DNA of 64,000 nt from NCBI RefSeq assembly GCF_963668215.1, contig NZ_OY764190.1, positions 5,890,001 to 5,954,000 on the forward strand, written 5' to 3'. Below the pieces are notes generated by a model. It was not told the origin of the DNA, made no database searches, and saw only the letters and a program-made list of their open reading frames with translations. This stretch comes from an uncultured Desulfosarcina sp. Its GTDB lineage: Bacteria > Desulfobacterota > Desulfobacteria > Desulfobacterales > Desulfosarcinaceae. The translations under genes were made by a program, and so were the position numbers. The stretch's first letter is position 1, and each line of letters begins with the position of its first letter. Below are positions 40,960 through 51,519 of this stretch, piece after piece.

Positions 40960-40962
40960 GCC

Positions 40963-41826
40963 ATGATACCCAAAGCCGTTTTCATTCTGATCAATTTGGC
41001 CTGCATCACCCTGTCCAGCTACATGGTCGTTGACGGCGTTTACGGAAACCTGTCCGCGCGCCTGTCCGCCCCGCCCGAACGCATCGATCGGCAGGCTTTC
41101 AACATCGCCGACACCGGCGTCACGCAGCGCCCCTTGTCCGCTTATAAAAAAGTCGTGGAACGCGATCTTTTCGACACCCGTGCCGAAGCCGCTCCAGCGG
41201 CCCGAAAAGTGGATACAGCCGAGTTGGAAGAAACCAAGTTGAACCTGAAATTGTGGGGAACGGTTTCCGGAAGCGACGACGGCGATTACGCGGTTATCGA
41301 AGACGTCAAGGCCCGCGAACAGAACCTGTATCGTGTCGGCGACGCCGTCCAGACTGCCACCGTCAAGGGAATCTACCGTGAAAAGGTGGTGCTTTCCGTC
41401 AACGGACAGGACGAAGTTCTTCAGATGGAAGAATTCGAATCCGGCAAGCAGAAGGGACAGCCCGGCGGATTGCCCGCCCGCGGACCAACCACAGGAACTG
41501 CGCGCGCCCAGCGCATCTCCCTGAGACGGTCCTATATCGAACAGTCCATGCAGGACATGGCTTCGCTCATGACCCAGGTGCAGATTCAGCCGCACATGGA
41601 AGACGGGGTGCCGGCGGGGCTGTCCCTTTCCAGCATCAAACCCAATTCTATTTTCAGGAGAATGGGCCTGAGAAACGGGGACGTCATCGTCGGGGTGGAC
41701 GGCAACGAAATCTCGACCGTAGACGACGCCCTGAAAATGGTGGACAGCCTAAAGTCCTCATCCGACCTCACCCTGCAGCTCAAACGCAGAGGGCGGGAGA
41801 AGAATATCGAATATCGAATCAGATAG
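40963..41826 (+). CDS. gspC: Type II secretion protein GspC with PDZ domain
   Basis: 287 residues: a membrane helix near the N-terminus, the HR domain (LNLKLWGTVSGSDDGDYAVI) that contacts GspD, and a C-terminal PDZ domain (GLSLSSIKPNSIFRRMGLRN, GDVIVGVDGNEIST). It connects the inner-membrane machinery with the secretin. Confidence 0.92.
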   Translation: MIPKAVFILINLACITLSSYMVVDGVYGNLSARLSAPPERIDRQAFNIADTGVTQRPLSAYKKVVERDLFDTRAEAAPAARKVDTAELEETKLNLKLWGTVSGSDDGDYAVIEDVKAREQNLYRVGDAVQTATVKGIYREKVVLSVNGQDEVLQMEEFESGKQKGQPGGLPARGPTTGTARAQRISLRRSYIEQSMQDMASLMTQVQIQPHMEDGVPAGLSLSSIKPNSIFRRMGLRNGDVIVGVDGNEISTVDDALKMVDSLKSSSDLTLQLKRRGREKNIEYRIR

Positions 41827-41876
41827 CCGAAAGGCCGCTTTGATTCCGGCATCGGCTGAAAACGGGAAAAGAGAAT

Positions 41877-43898
41877 ATGGCGATGGAACAGACAAGGGTT
41901 GCTTACAGAAAACGCATTTTTGCAGGACTGATCGCGGCGCTGGTGCTTTTTTTAATGACCGCCGGCGCCGCTGCCCAGGAAAAAGCGGCCGGCAGTCCGT
42001 CGGCAAACGGATCGCAACGATTCGTCTCCATCGATTTCAACAACGTCGACATCAGCGTTTTCATCAAATTCATCAGCGAACTGACCAATAAAAACTTCGT
42101 CATCGACCAGCGGGTCAAGGGCAAGGTGACCATTATTTCGCCGTCGAAAATCTCCGTAGCCGAAGCCTACAAGGTGTTCGAATCGGTTCTCGACGTCCAC
42201 GGATTCGCCACTGTGGAAACGGGAAAGGTAATTAAAATCATTCCATCGCCCGATGCCCGCACCAAAAACATCGAGACACGCACCCGCGCCAAGGGCGACT
42301 CCGACGACGACCAGGTCGTCACCCAGCTGATGCCCCTGCGCTACGCCGATCCGGACCAGGTCAAGCAGCTGTTCACGCCCATGGTATCCAAAAGCAGCGT
42401 GATCCTGTCCTACACACCGACCAATACCCTGATCGTCACCGACCGCTATTCCAATATCGCCCGGTTGATGAACATTCTCAAAACCATCGATATTCCCGGG
42501 GTGGGGCGCGAGATCACCGTGTTTCCCATCCATAACGCCGATGCCTCCACCCTGGTATCCACGCTGGAAACCGTGTTCAAAACGACCCAATCCACCGCCA
42601 AGAAGGGCAAGGTCAGTACCGCGACAGAACGTTCGGCCGCCTTCGTGGCCGACGAGCGGACCAACACCATCATCATGGTTGCCAGTGAAGACGCCACCGA
42701 CCGGGTTCGCAGCCTGATTGAAACGCTCGATCTGGAGATCCCCAAGGGCAAGGAAAAGATCCACGTCTACTACCTCGAATACGCCGCCGCCGAAGAGCTT
42801 GTCGCCGTACTGAAGGACCTGCCCAAAGAGGAGAAAACGAAAAAAGAAGGCGCCAAGGAGGCCCCCGTGGTCTCCAGCGACGTGACCATTACGGCGGACA
42901 AGGCCACCAACAGCGTGATCATCACGGCCGACCGGGACGACTACGCCACCCTGGTGGAAATCATCCGCCAGATCGATATCCCCCGCGCCATGGTCTATAT
43001 TGAAGCGTTGATTATGGAGGTTAACGCGGAAAAAAGCTTCGATTTGGGCACCGAGTGGATTGTTGGCGATGACGTCGACTTGACCAGTGACCGTCAGGGG
43101 ATCGCCGCAGGCGGTTTCATTTCCGATGATTCGGCCATTTCCATCGATACGGACAGCGGCACCATCGTTCCGGCTCTGGCCTCCGGTTTTTCCATGGGTC
43201 TGTTCGGCGAGGCAGTCGAAATCGCAGGCATCAGCTTCCCCAGCATCGCCGCCATCGTCCAGGCCTACAAAAAAGACAAGGATGTCAATATTCTTTCCAC
43301 CCCCCAATTGCTCACCACCGACAACCAGGAAGCCAGCATCACCGTCGGTAAAAATATTCCCTACCAGACAACCACCTCCACAACGGACAACGACACTTAC
43401 AACTCCTATGAATACCGTGATGTGGGCAAGACTCTGAAAATCACGCCCCAGATCAATAAGGACCGCATGGTTCGGCTCAATATCTCCCTGGAGGTATCCT
43501 CTCTGGAAAGCACCACAGAGTTTCGACCCACAACACTTAAACGCACCGTTGAAACCACGGTGATGGTCAAGGACAGCAACACCGTTGTCATCGGCGGGCT
43601 GATCGACGATACGTTCTCGCAAACCGAATATAAGGTCCCCTGCCTGGGGGACGTCCCAGGATTTGGCTGGCTCTTTAAAACACGTTCCAAGGGCAGCGAA
43701 AAATCCAACCTTTACATATTTATCACTCCCAAGGTAATTCAGAAGCCGTCAGAGGCCGCCCACGTTTCACAGTCCAAAAAAAGCGAGATCGACGAAAAAC
43801 GGGAAACCCAGATCAAACTGTATCGCGGGGGAGAGGACACCGAAGACACGCCCGCAACCCAAGGCGAGACGTCGGAAGAGTCTACTATCCATGAATAA
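41877..43898 (+). CDS. gspD: Type II secretion secretin GspD
   Basis: 673 residues with a signal sequence (FAGLIAALVLFLMTAGAAAQ), N0-N3 domains (FVSIDFNNVDISVFIKFI; TNTLIVTDRYSNIARL) and the secretin beta-domain (VNILSTPQLLTTDNQEASI, VGKNIPYQT, VPCLGDVPGFGWLF). It forms the outer-membrane pore. The C-terminus is charged and may bind a pilotin. Overlaps gspE by eight bases. Confidence 0.95.
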   Translation: MAMEQTRVAYRKRIFAGLIAALVLFLMTAGAAAQEKAAGSPSANGSQRFVSIDFNNVDISVFIKFISELTNKNFVIDQRVKGKVTIISPSKISVAEAYKVFESVLDVHGFATVETGKVIKIIPSPDARTKNIETRTRAKGDSDDDQVVTQLMPLRYADPDQVKQLFTPMVSKSSVILSYTPTNTLIVTDRYSNIARLMNILKTIDIPGVGREITVFPIHNADASTLVSTLETVFKTTQSTAKKGKVSTATERSAAFVADERTNTIIMVASEDATDRVRSLIETLDLEIPKGKEKIHVYYLEYAAAEELVAVLKDLPKEEKTKKEGAKEAPVVSSDVTITADKATNSVIITADRDDYATLVEIIRQIDIPRAMVYIEALIMEVNAEKSFDLGTEWIVGDDVDLTSDRQGIAAGGFISDDSAISIDTDSGTIVPALASGFSMGLFGEAVEIAGISFPSIAAIVQAYKKDKDVNILSTPQLLTTDNQEASITVGKNIPYQTTTSTTDNDTYNSYEYRDVGKTLKITPQINKDRMVRLNISLEVSSLESTTEFRPTTLKRTVETTVMVKDSNTVVIGGLIDDTFSQTEYKVPCLGDVPGFGWLFKTRSKGSEKSNLYIFITPKVIQKPSEAAHVSQSKKSEIDEKRETQIKLYRGGEDTEDTPATQGETSEESTIHE

Positions 43899-45618
43899 AT
43901 CGCTGGAAGAACTGTTAAAAAACAAATTCGGCGTCTCTGAGGAAGATTTCGCGGAAGCCGTCAGAATTCACGTTGAAAAAGAGGGCGGCAGCCTCTCCGA
44001 AGTGCTGCTGCGTCGCAAAGTCGTCACCGAAACCCAGCTGTTGGACGCCCTGGGTGAGCAGTACAACCTCCCCTTCTGGCCCGAACTGCCCCTGGAGAAC
44101 TTCGGGGAGGACCGCACCCGCAAGGCACCCATCAGTTTTCTCAAACGGCATGCCATGGTGCCGCTGGTGCTTAAGAACGCCCCGGCAGGCGGCGGACCCA
44201 GTCTGCCCGAAGACATGGTCAACATTATTGCCGTCAATGATCCGACGGCCTTTCAGCCCCTGGACGACCTGGCCCGCATGATCGGCTTTTCCGCCTACAG
44301 CCTGGTGCTGTCCACCAAAAGCGCCATTTTTGCAGCCATCAACCTGCTGTTCGACATGAGCCAGGGAACCGCCGAACAGCTTGTCCAGCACATGGAGGAG
44401 GACGGCAGCACCATCATCAGCGAAATCGAGGACACCGCCGACCTGCTTGAGGATACCAGCGACGCCCCAATCATCAAGCTGGTGAACCATATCATCTCCC
44501 AGTCCATCAAGGCGCGGGCCAGCGACATCCACATCGAACCCTATCAGGACAGCTTCAAGGTTCGCTACCGGGTGGATGGCATCCTCTACGATCTGCTCAC
44601 GCCGCCCAAATGGATCCAGCCGGCGCTGATTTCGCGCATCAAGGTCATGGCCAAACTCAATATTGCCGAAAAACGTCTGCCCCAGGACGGGCGGCTGGAG
44701 GTCAAGATCGGCAGCCAGAACGTGGATGTGCGTGTTTCCACCCTGCCCACCACCTTTGGCGAACGGGTAGTCATGCGCCTGTTGAACAAATCCGAAGAAG
44801 TCCTGAACCTCATGGAATTGGGTCTGTCGGGTGGAGACCTTGATCTGGTCAACAATCTGGTGACCCAGCCCAACGGGATCATTCTGGTGACCGGCCCCAC
44901 GGGCAGCGGTAAAACCACCTCCCTCTACTCCGTGCTGGCTTCCATCATAAAGCCGGACATCAACATCATCACCATCGAGGACCCGGTGGAGTATCAGCTC
45001 AAGGGCATCAGCCAGATTCAGGTCAACCCGAAGATCGATCTCACCTTTGCCCGGGGGCTGCGCTCAATCGTGCGGCAGGACCCGGACGTGATCCTGATCG
45101 GAGAGATCCGGGACGGAGAAACCGCCGGCATCGCCGTTCAGTCGGCCTTGACCGGCCATCTGGTCTTCTCCACGCTGCACACCAACGATTCGGCCAGCGC
45201 CATCACACGCCTGGTGGACATCGGCGTTGAGCCCTTTCTCATCTCTTCCTCCGTGCTGGCGGTCATTGCACAGCGCCTGGTGCGGGTTCTGTGCGACCAT
45301 TGCAAAGAGGCCTACACGCCGGGCGTGATTCTCGACAGCATCGGCATCAAGCGCGAACAGTTGGAAAACCACACCATTTACCAGGCCAAAGGGTGCGAAA
45401 AGTGCTTCAACACCGGCTATCGGGGCCGCATCGGTATTTTCGAAATCATGCACTTCAGCGAAGACTTGAAAAACCTGATTCTCAAAACCTATGACGCGAT
45501 TCAGATCAAGCACCACGCGCTGCAGAATAATATGAAAACCCTGCGTCAAAGCGGAATCGAGAAAGTGCTGGCCGGTAAGACCACCATTGAAGAAGTTCTG
45601 AGGGTAACCCAACAATGA
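43891..45618 (+). CDS. gspE: Type II secretion ATPase GspE
   Basis: 575 residues. An N-terminal MshEN/N1E domain precedes the ATPase, which has Walker A GPTGSGKT (335-342), the Asp box TIEDPVEYQL, Walker B RQDPDVILIGEIRD, the His box and a tetracysteine zinc site (Cys468, Cys471, Cys502, Cys505). It powers pseudopilus assembly. Last gene of the operon. Confidence 0.95.
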   Translation: MNKSLEELLKNKFGVSEEDFAEAVRIHVEKEGGSLSEVLLRRKVVTETQLLDALGEQYNLPFWPELPLENFGEDRTRKAPISFLKRHAMVPLVLKNAPAGGGPSLPEDMVNIIAVNDPTAFQPLDDLARMIGFSAYSLVLSTKSAIFAAINLLFDMSQGTAEQLVQHMEEDGSTIISEIEDTADLLEDTSDAPIIKLVNHIISQSIKARASDIHIEPYQDSFKVRYRVDGILYDLLTPPKWIQPALISRIKVMAKLNIAEKRLPQDGRLEVKIGSQNVDVRVSTLPTTFGERVVMRLLNKSEEVLNLMELGLSGGDLDLVNNLVTQPNGIILVTGPTGSGKTTSLYSVLASIIKPDINIITIEDPVEYQLKGISQIQVNPKIDLTFARGLRSIVRQDPDVILIGEIRDGETAGIAVQSALTGHLVFSTLHTNDSASAITRLVDIGVEPFLISSSVLAVIAQRLVRVLCDHCKEAYTPGVILDSIGIKREQLENHTIYQAKGCEKCFNTGYRGRIGIFEIMHFSEDLKNLILKTYDAIQIKHHALQNNMKTLRQSGIEKVLAGKTTIEEVLRVTQQ

Positions 45619-45624
45619 AAAATA

Positions 45625-45727
45625 GCGGTTCACAGAGGATACCTTTGGACGGCGTTATCGGTCGTCGCGGTATGTCCAATACAGCTTCCTCCCTCTGGCC
45701 TTGCCAAAGATATCCTCTGAGAACCGC
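45625..45727. repeat. 24-bp imperfect inverted repeat after gspE
   Basis: GCGGTTCACAGAGGATACCT at 45625, completed by TTGG, is mirrored at 45704-45727 (two mismatches in 24) around a 55-bp spacer. No T-run follows, so it is not an ordinary terminator. Confidence 0.7.
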
Positions 45728-45756
45728 AAGCCTGCTCAGGGGATTGGCATAAGAGA

Positions 45757-46122
45757 ATGAAACGTTTGATAACCAATGCCTGCCTTATTATGCTGCTATC
45801 GCTGAGTATGGCGTGTATTGCCTGGGCAGACCCAGCTGAAACAGAGCAGACGGCAGCCTCTTCGGTCCTGACCGGCCCTATCCACTTTTATCAGAAAGTC
45901 CTGTCCGGGGCCGACGGACACCGCTGCCCCATGACCCCTTCCTGTTCCAACTATGCGCTCCAGGCCATTCGGCGTCATGGCGCCTTTTTGGGCTGGGTCA
46001 TGACCTGCGACCGGCTCATGCGCTGCGGCCGCGACGAATTGAAGCTCAGCCCGTCCGTAATGACCCGCAAGGGCATCCGCTGCCAGGACCCCCTCGACAA
46101 CAACGATTTCTGGCTGCACTGA
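45757..46122 (+). CDS. yidD: YidD-family membrane insertion factor with signal peptide
   Basis: 121 residues. A signal peptide (NACLIMLLSLSMACIAWA) precedes the YidD domain (FYQKVLSGADGHRCPMTPSC, SNYALQAIRRHG, CDRLMRC). Classic YidD is cytosolic or peripheral, assisting YidC; an exported version is unusual. It starts a three-gene unit with 46129 and 47072. Confidence 0.9.
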   Translation: MKRLITNACLIMLLSLSMACIAWADPAETEQTAASSVLTGPIHFYQKVLSGADGHRCPMTPSCSNYALQAIRRHGAFLGWVMTCDRLMRCGRDELKLSPSVMTRKGIRCQDPLDNNDFWLH

Positions 46123-46128
46123 TCTTCC

Positions 46129-47067
46129 ATGGAAAACGCCATGCGATTTCACCGGCCAATTTTCTCTCTTCTCGTTTTGGGGCTCGTGCTGCTGGCAGCG
46201 GCCGCCAACGCCTCCGATGGATTGACCATCGATGCCGACAGCCAGTACCGTTTCGCCCAATCTCGCCTGGATGCGGACGCCTTTGACGAAGCGATCGCCG
46301 AATTCAACCGCTTTATCCATTTTTTCCCTGAAGATCACAGGGTTCCCCGTGCCCGGTTTCAAACGGGCGTGGCCCACTACCGCGCCGGACGCTTCCCGGC
46401 GGCGGCGGAAGTCTTCGACCGGCAAACCCGAAATTACGAGGGGCTGCCATTACAAGACGAGGCCTTTTTCATGCTCAGCCGCAGCCATGCGGATCAGGGA
46501 ATGATCGGGCAAGCCCTACTGGATCTTCACAACTTAATGGCTGTCGCCTCCGACGTCGATGTCATCGACCGGGCCCGCTACGAACAGGGCTGGCTGCACG
46601 TGGAGCAAGGACAGTGGCAGCAGGCCGATCAGGCCTTCGATGCAATTACGCCCGCCAACCGGAGTCGATACCGGATCGCCGATCTGCGGCAGTCCCTGGC
46701 CGCGCACGACGCGATTCCAACCAAAAACCCCACCCTGGCCGGCACCCTATCCATTATTCCGGGCGGCGGCCAGCTCTATTGCAACCGCTATCGGGATGCG
46801 CTGACCGCTTTTCTGGTCAACGCCGGACTGATTCTGGCGTCCTGGGAGGCCTTCGACAATGATCTGCCGGCCCTTGGCGGCGTAATCGCCTTCGTCGAGT
46901 TCGGCTTTTACGCCGGCAATATCTACGGTGCCATGTCCAGCGCCCACAAGTTCAATCGTGACCGTATGGACGCATTCAAAAACCGACTCAACCGCAACAG
47001 ACCCATGCCCCTGTCCCTGGCACCGGCACCGGGGGGAGCGGCCCTGCTTCTGAGCTTCGATTTTTAA
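46129..47067 (+). CDS. Exported TPR protein with C-terminal membrane region
   Basis: 312 residues (ATG 46129 or 46141). A signal peptide (FSLLVLGLVLLAAAANA) leads to TPR-like repeats (AFDEAIAEFNRFIHFFPED, RAGRFPAAAEVFDRQTRN) and then hydrophobic segments (LAGTLSIIPGGGQLYCNRY, ALTAFLVNAGLILASWE) typical of the DUF5683-like family often next to yidD. Predicted periplasmic or membrane-associated; role in assembly is inferred from neighbours. Confidence 0.75.
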   Translation: MENAMRFHRPIFSLLVLGLVLLAAAANASDGLTIDADSQYRFAQSRLDADAFDEAIAEFNRFIHFFPEDHRVPRARFQTGVAHYRAGRFPAAAEVFDRQTRNYEGLPLQDEAFFMLSRSHADQGMIGQALLDLHNLMAVASDVDVIDRARYEQGWLHVEQGQWQQADQAFDAITPANRSRYRIADLRQSLAAHDAIPTKNPTLAGTLSIIPGGGQLYCNRYRDALTAFLVNAGLILASWEAFDNDLPALGGVIAFVEFGFYAGNIYGAMSSAHKFNRDRMDAFKNRLNRNRPMPLSLAPAPGGAALLLSFDF

Positions 47068-47071
47068 GCCG

Positions 47072-48088
47072 ATGATGCCCCCCATTTCCTCCATCCACCC
47101 CGTGCTGCGCAAAGTACTGCGTGTTGCGCTCCTGATCGCCCTTTTCATGGCCATGGCCGGGGCGGGCGCCTATCTGGCCCTGACCCTGATCGTCAAGGGA
47201 GAAGAACCGGTCGTCGTTCCCGACCTGGTGGGCAAGGATGTTCTCTACAGTCTGGAAATTCTTTCCGATCTGGGACTCAATACCCGGGTTCGGGGAACCG
47301 TCTATCACGAACAGGTGCCCAAGAACCACGTGATCGATCAGGATCCGGAGCCCGGCGCTTCCATCAAGCGGGGCCGGGATGTAAAGATCCGGGTGTCCCG
47401 CGGTCCGGAACGCATCGTCATGCCCAATCTCACTGGCCTTTCTCTGCAACAGAGCCGGATTCTGCTGACTGAAAACGGATTGTGCCAGGGTAGCCTGGCG
47501 ACGGTAACCGATTCTCGAATGAATAAAGGACAGGTTATGGCCCAGCACCCGCTGCCGGGAGCCACGGTCGCCCGAGATGGCTGTGCGGATCTGCTGATCA
47601 GCAGCGGTCCCCGTTCCTTTTCTTTTCCCATGCCGGACCTTTCCGGACAGCTCTTCGAAAAAACCCTGCGTCGGTTGGAGGCCCTTCAGTTGGACGTGGG
47701 TGATAGCCGCAACACGTTCAGGCCTGGTTCGCCTTTGGAAACCGTCGTCGAGCAGACTCCTTCGCCCGGTTATCGGGTCGCCGCGGGAATCCGGGCGGAT
47801 TTGACGGTCAATCGCAGGCAGACCACTTCACCCAACGGTAATAGGGAGCCTTCGAATGGGTTTAAACTGTTCCGCTACACCCTGGAAAACGGTTTTCTGA
47901 ACAAACGGGTGACGGTAACCGTCGACAGGCCTCAGGGGCCGATACACCTGTTTGACGATTTTGTTTCGCCGGGCCAAGAAATCTGGCTTTTGATTCCAAA
48001 AAGTGATACCTCCTCGGTGCAAGTTTATGTGGACGGCCAGTTGATGAAAAGCCCGTCGCAAACGCTTGGGACCTTGATTTGGCCGTAA
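47072..48088 (+). CDS. PASTA-domain membrane protein
   Basis: 338 residues: one N-terminal membrane helix (VLRVALLIALFMAMAGAGA) and three PASTA domains (VVVPDLVGKDVLYSLEILSD, IVMPNLTGLSLQQSRILL, PMPDLSGQLFEKTLRRLEAL), then a beta-rich tail. There is no kinase domain. Proteins like this commonly precede rpe in delta-proteobacteria; here an IS110 element separates it from rpe. Confidence 0.85.
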   Translation: MMPPISSIHPVLRKVLRVALLIALFMAMAGAGAYLALTLIVKGEEPVVVPDLVGKDVLYSLEILSDLGLNTRVRGTVYHEQVPKNHVIDQDPEPGASIKRGRDVKIRVSRGPERIVMPNLTGLSLQQSRILLTENGLCQGSLATVTDSRMNKGQVMAQHPLPGATVARDGCADLLISSGPRSFSFPMPDLSGQLFEKTLRRLEALQLDVGDSRNTFRPGSPLETVVEQTPSPGYRVAAGIRADLTVNRRQTTSPNGNREPSNGFKLFRYTLENGFLNKRVTVTVDRPQGPIHLFDDFVSPGQEIWLLIPKSDTSSVQVYVDGQLMKSPSQTLGTLIWP

Positions 48089-48116
48089 CCTGCTAACGTA
48101 GCGACTGTATTGATTG

Positions 48117-49276
<1,160 letters not shown>

Positions 49277-49323
49277 AGCGGCTTCCAGCCGCGATTCGAT
49301 TATGATCGCGGCTGGAAGCCGCT
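49277..49323. repeat. 19-bp perfect palindromic element (REP-like)
   Basis: AGCGGCTTCCAGCCGCGAT (49277-49295) and its exact complement (49305-49323) with a 9-bp loop. It lies in the leader of rpe. The sequence class is widespread as a repetitive extragenic palindrome. Confidence 0.85.
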
Positions 49324-49352
49324 ACGCAATACGGAGATAAGGAGTTGTTGCC

Positions 49353-50003
49353 ATGAAATACATTGCACCGTCGATTCTGTCGGCCGATTTTGCAAAACTG
49401 GGGACCGAGGTCCAGGCCGTTGAAGCCGCCGGCGCGGATTGGATTCATGTGGATGTCATGGACGGGCAATTCGTTCCCAACATCACCATGGGTCCGCTGG
49501 TGGTGGAGGCCGTGCGCCGATCCACCCGCCTGACCATCGACGTCCACCTGATGATCAAATCGCCGGAACGCTACGTGGCCGATTTCGCCGATGCCGGGGC
49601 GGATTATATTGCCGTCCACCAGGAGGCCTGCACTCATCTGCACCGCACCGTTCAGCAGATCCGGGAAAAAGGCGCCAAACCGGGCGTGGCCCTCAACCCT
49701 GCCACGCCGGTGGAATCGTTGCAATGGATTATAGAGGACCTGGATTTCGTTCTGGTCATGAGCGTCAATCCCGGCTTCGGAGGGCAGAAATTCATTCCGT
49801 CGGCGCTGGACAAGGTGGCCCGGCTCAAGGAAATGATTCGAGAGCGCGGTCTGTCCACCCTCATCCAGATCGACGGCGGCGTCAATGCAGGCACCATCGG
49901 CGGCATCTCGCAGGCCGGCGTGGACGTGTTCGTTGCCGGCAGCGCCGTTTTCGGCAGCGAAGACTATGGCCGGACCATTTCCGAACTCAAAGCCAACTGG
50001 TAA
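49353..50003 (+). CDS. rpe: Ribulose-phosphate 3-epimerase
   Basis: 216 residues, TIM barrel. Metal- and substrate-binding motifs [12 protein letters not shown] (His32, Asp34) and DVHLMI (His65), [10 protein letters not shown], and IDGGVN. Interconverts ribulose-5-phosphate and xylulose-5-phosphate. GATAAGGAG precedes ATG 49353. Confidence 0.97.
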   Translation: MKYIAPSILSADFAKLGTEVQAVEAAGADWIHVDVMDGQFVPNITMGPLVVEAVRRSTRLTIDVHLMIKSPERYVADFADAGADYIAVHQEACTHLHRTVQQIREKGAKPGVALNPATPVESLQWIIEDLDFVLVMSVNPGFGGQKFIPSALDKVARLKEMIRERGLSTLIQIDGGVNAGTIGGISQAGVDVFVAGSAVFGSEDYGRTISELKANW

Positions 50004-50016
50004 GGGGGGCGCAGCC

Positions 50017-50130
50017 ATGGCGCAAACGCAGTACTCCCAATACATTCTCGTCATCCACGGCCCTGACCATGCCGGACCAACGGAAGACTGGATAGCTGCC
50101 CTGAAAGCCCCGTCGGGAATGGTTGCCTGA
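50017..50130 (+). CDS. 37-residue ORF, hypothetical
   Basis: Between rpe and the next gene; ATG 50017 follows AAGGGGGGCGCAGCC. The peptide runs MAQTQYSQYILVIHG to APSGMVA. Good ribosome-binding site but no recognisable family. The upstream part (YSQYILVIHGPDHAG) may be a remnant. Confidence 0.35.
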   Translation: MAQTQYSQYILVIHGPDHAGPTEDWIAALKAPSGMVA

Positions 50131-50135
50131 TTTTC

Positions 50136-51317
50136 ATGGGTGCCGGTTATAGACAACAATCTTTGTGGGACGAGCCGCCAGCCGAAGACGATTTTATGGT
50201 CAAGGAAGACGTCGCCAACCTTCAGGCGGCCTTCGAGCGACGGGTTTTGCAAGGTCTTGCGGCCGAATGGGAAAACGCTTTGTGGCTGCTGCCGGACCCG
50301 CTGCGCCGCTGTCTGAGAAAACCGCTCTTTTCCATTAACGGCACGGCACGTCGACTGGGCAGTTGGACACCGTACAAACGGGAGATCGCCTTAAGCCGCG
50401 ATCTGGTCAACAACGGCCGTTGGGACGATGTCCGGGAAGTACTATTGCACGAAATGGCCCATCAGGTGGCCCACGAGGGGTTAAAGGCAAAAAAAGAACC
50501 GGATCACGGTCCTTCCTTTAAAAAAGCCTGCCAACTGTTGCGGGCCGATCCGGCGGCTTCGGGGACCCACCGTCCCCTGCACGAACGGCTGCGCCGCGGT
50601 GAGAAATTGGATGCCAAAGATCGCATCGTGGCCCGGATCCAGAAACTCATGGCCCTGGCCGAAAGCGCCAACCCCAACGAGGCCCACGCCGCTATGAGCA
50701 AGGCCCACGAACTGATCTCCCGCCACAATGTGGATCTGATCGACCGGGGCGTCAAACAGCACTATGTCAGCATCTTTTTAGGAACGCCCCGGCTGCGCCA
50801 TTTCCGGGAAGGCTACCATCTGGCCCATCTGCTGCAAGACTTTTACTTTGTCCAGTGCATGTGGGTCGAGGCGTGGGCACTGGAAAAAGGGCGCATGGGG
50901 CGCGTGCTGGAGATCAGCGGCAGCGATAAAAATGTCCGCATCGCCGAGTATGTTCACACCGCCGTGCGCCGATATATCGACACGGCCTGGGCGGACTATC
51001 GCCGGGGAAAGGGGCTGAACCGCTACCGCAAAACCGATTTTGCCGTAGGCGTCATCGAAGGCTTCCGCAGCACCCTGAAGAAGGCTTCCGGCTTCGATGC
51101 CGAAAGCAGTCTCCTTCCGGCCCGCCTGGAGGACCCGGCCCTGCAGCGCTACATCGCCCATCGCTATCCCCATGTGCGCACGTTTTCCAGGCAGGGTCCC
51201 GGCCACGATGCCCGGATACTGGCCGACGGCAACGAGAAAGGCAGAAAACTGGTTATCGCCAAGGGGATTTCTCACGAAGACGGGTTTCGTGAGAAGGTAT
51301 TGGAATACAAACAGTAG
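50136..51317 (+). CDS. SprT-like metalloprotease-fold protein with DUF2786
   Basis: 393 residues. The N-terminal SprT-like domain has the zinc motif HEMAHQ (His105, Glu106, His109) and a further histidine in EPDHGPSF. The C-terminal half contains the DUF2786 signature (KDRIVARIQKLMALAESANPNEAH). SprT-like proteins act on DNA-protein crosslinks in other systems; the fusion's role is unknown. Confidence 0.85.
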   Translation: MGAGYRQQSLWDEPPAEDDFMVKEDVANLQAAFERRVLQGLAAEWENALWLLPDPLRRCLRKPLFSINGTARRLGSWTPYKREIALSRDLVNNGRWDDVREVLLHEMAHQVAHEGLKAKKEPDHGPSFKKACQLLRADPAASGTHRPLHERLRRGEKLDAKDRIVARIQKLMALAESANPNEAHAAMSKAHELISRHNVDLIDRGVKQHYVSIFLGTPRLRHFREGYHLAHLLQDFYFVQCMWVEAWALEKGRMGRVLEISGSDKNVRIAEYVHTAVRRYIDTAWADYRRGKGLNRYRKTDFAVGVIEGFRSTLKKASGFDAESSLLPARLEDPALQRYIAHRYPHVRTFSRQGPGHDARILADGNEKGRKLVIAKGISHEDGFREKVLEYKQ

Positions 51318-51519
51318 GTATTGGGGATTGGAGAATATAAAAGAAATCACAATACTCAAATTTCAAATCTCAAATAAATCTCAATAACCAAAAAACACAA
51401 ATCCCAATCCCGCGGATGGTGAGCCCGTTTGGAATTTGGATATTGGAATTTGGAATTTGTTTGAAGTCTGGTACTTGTGATTTGTTATTTACCAGCCTTT
51501 CGGGTATTGAGGAATCGAA
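51318..51519. repeat. Low-complexity intergenic sequence
   Basis: 202 bp of repeated TTTGGAATTTG / TTGGGGATTGG / CAAATCTCAAATA-type motifs, no gene. Similar decayed repeats occur elsewhere in the right part of the window. Confidence 0.6.

Noticed and set aside
41952-43622. 556-codon open frame antisense to gspD
   Set aside because: Mirror image of a high-GC coding region; the sense strand encodes an unambiguous secretin. The same applies to long antisense frames under rsmB (32135-33298), ribF (29281-30402), gspL/M (38666-40102) and the YvcK gene (51370-52263).
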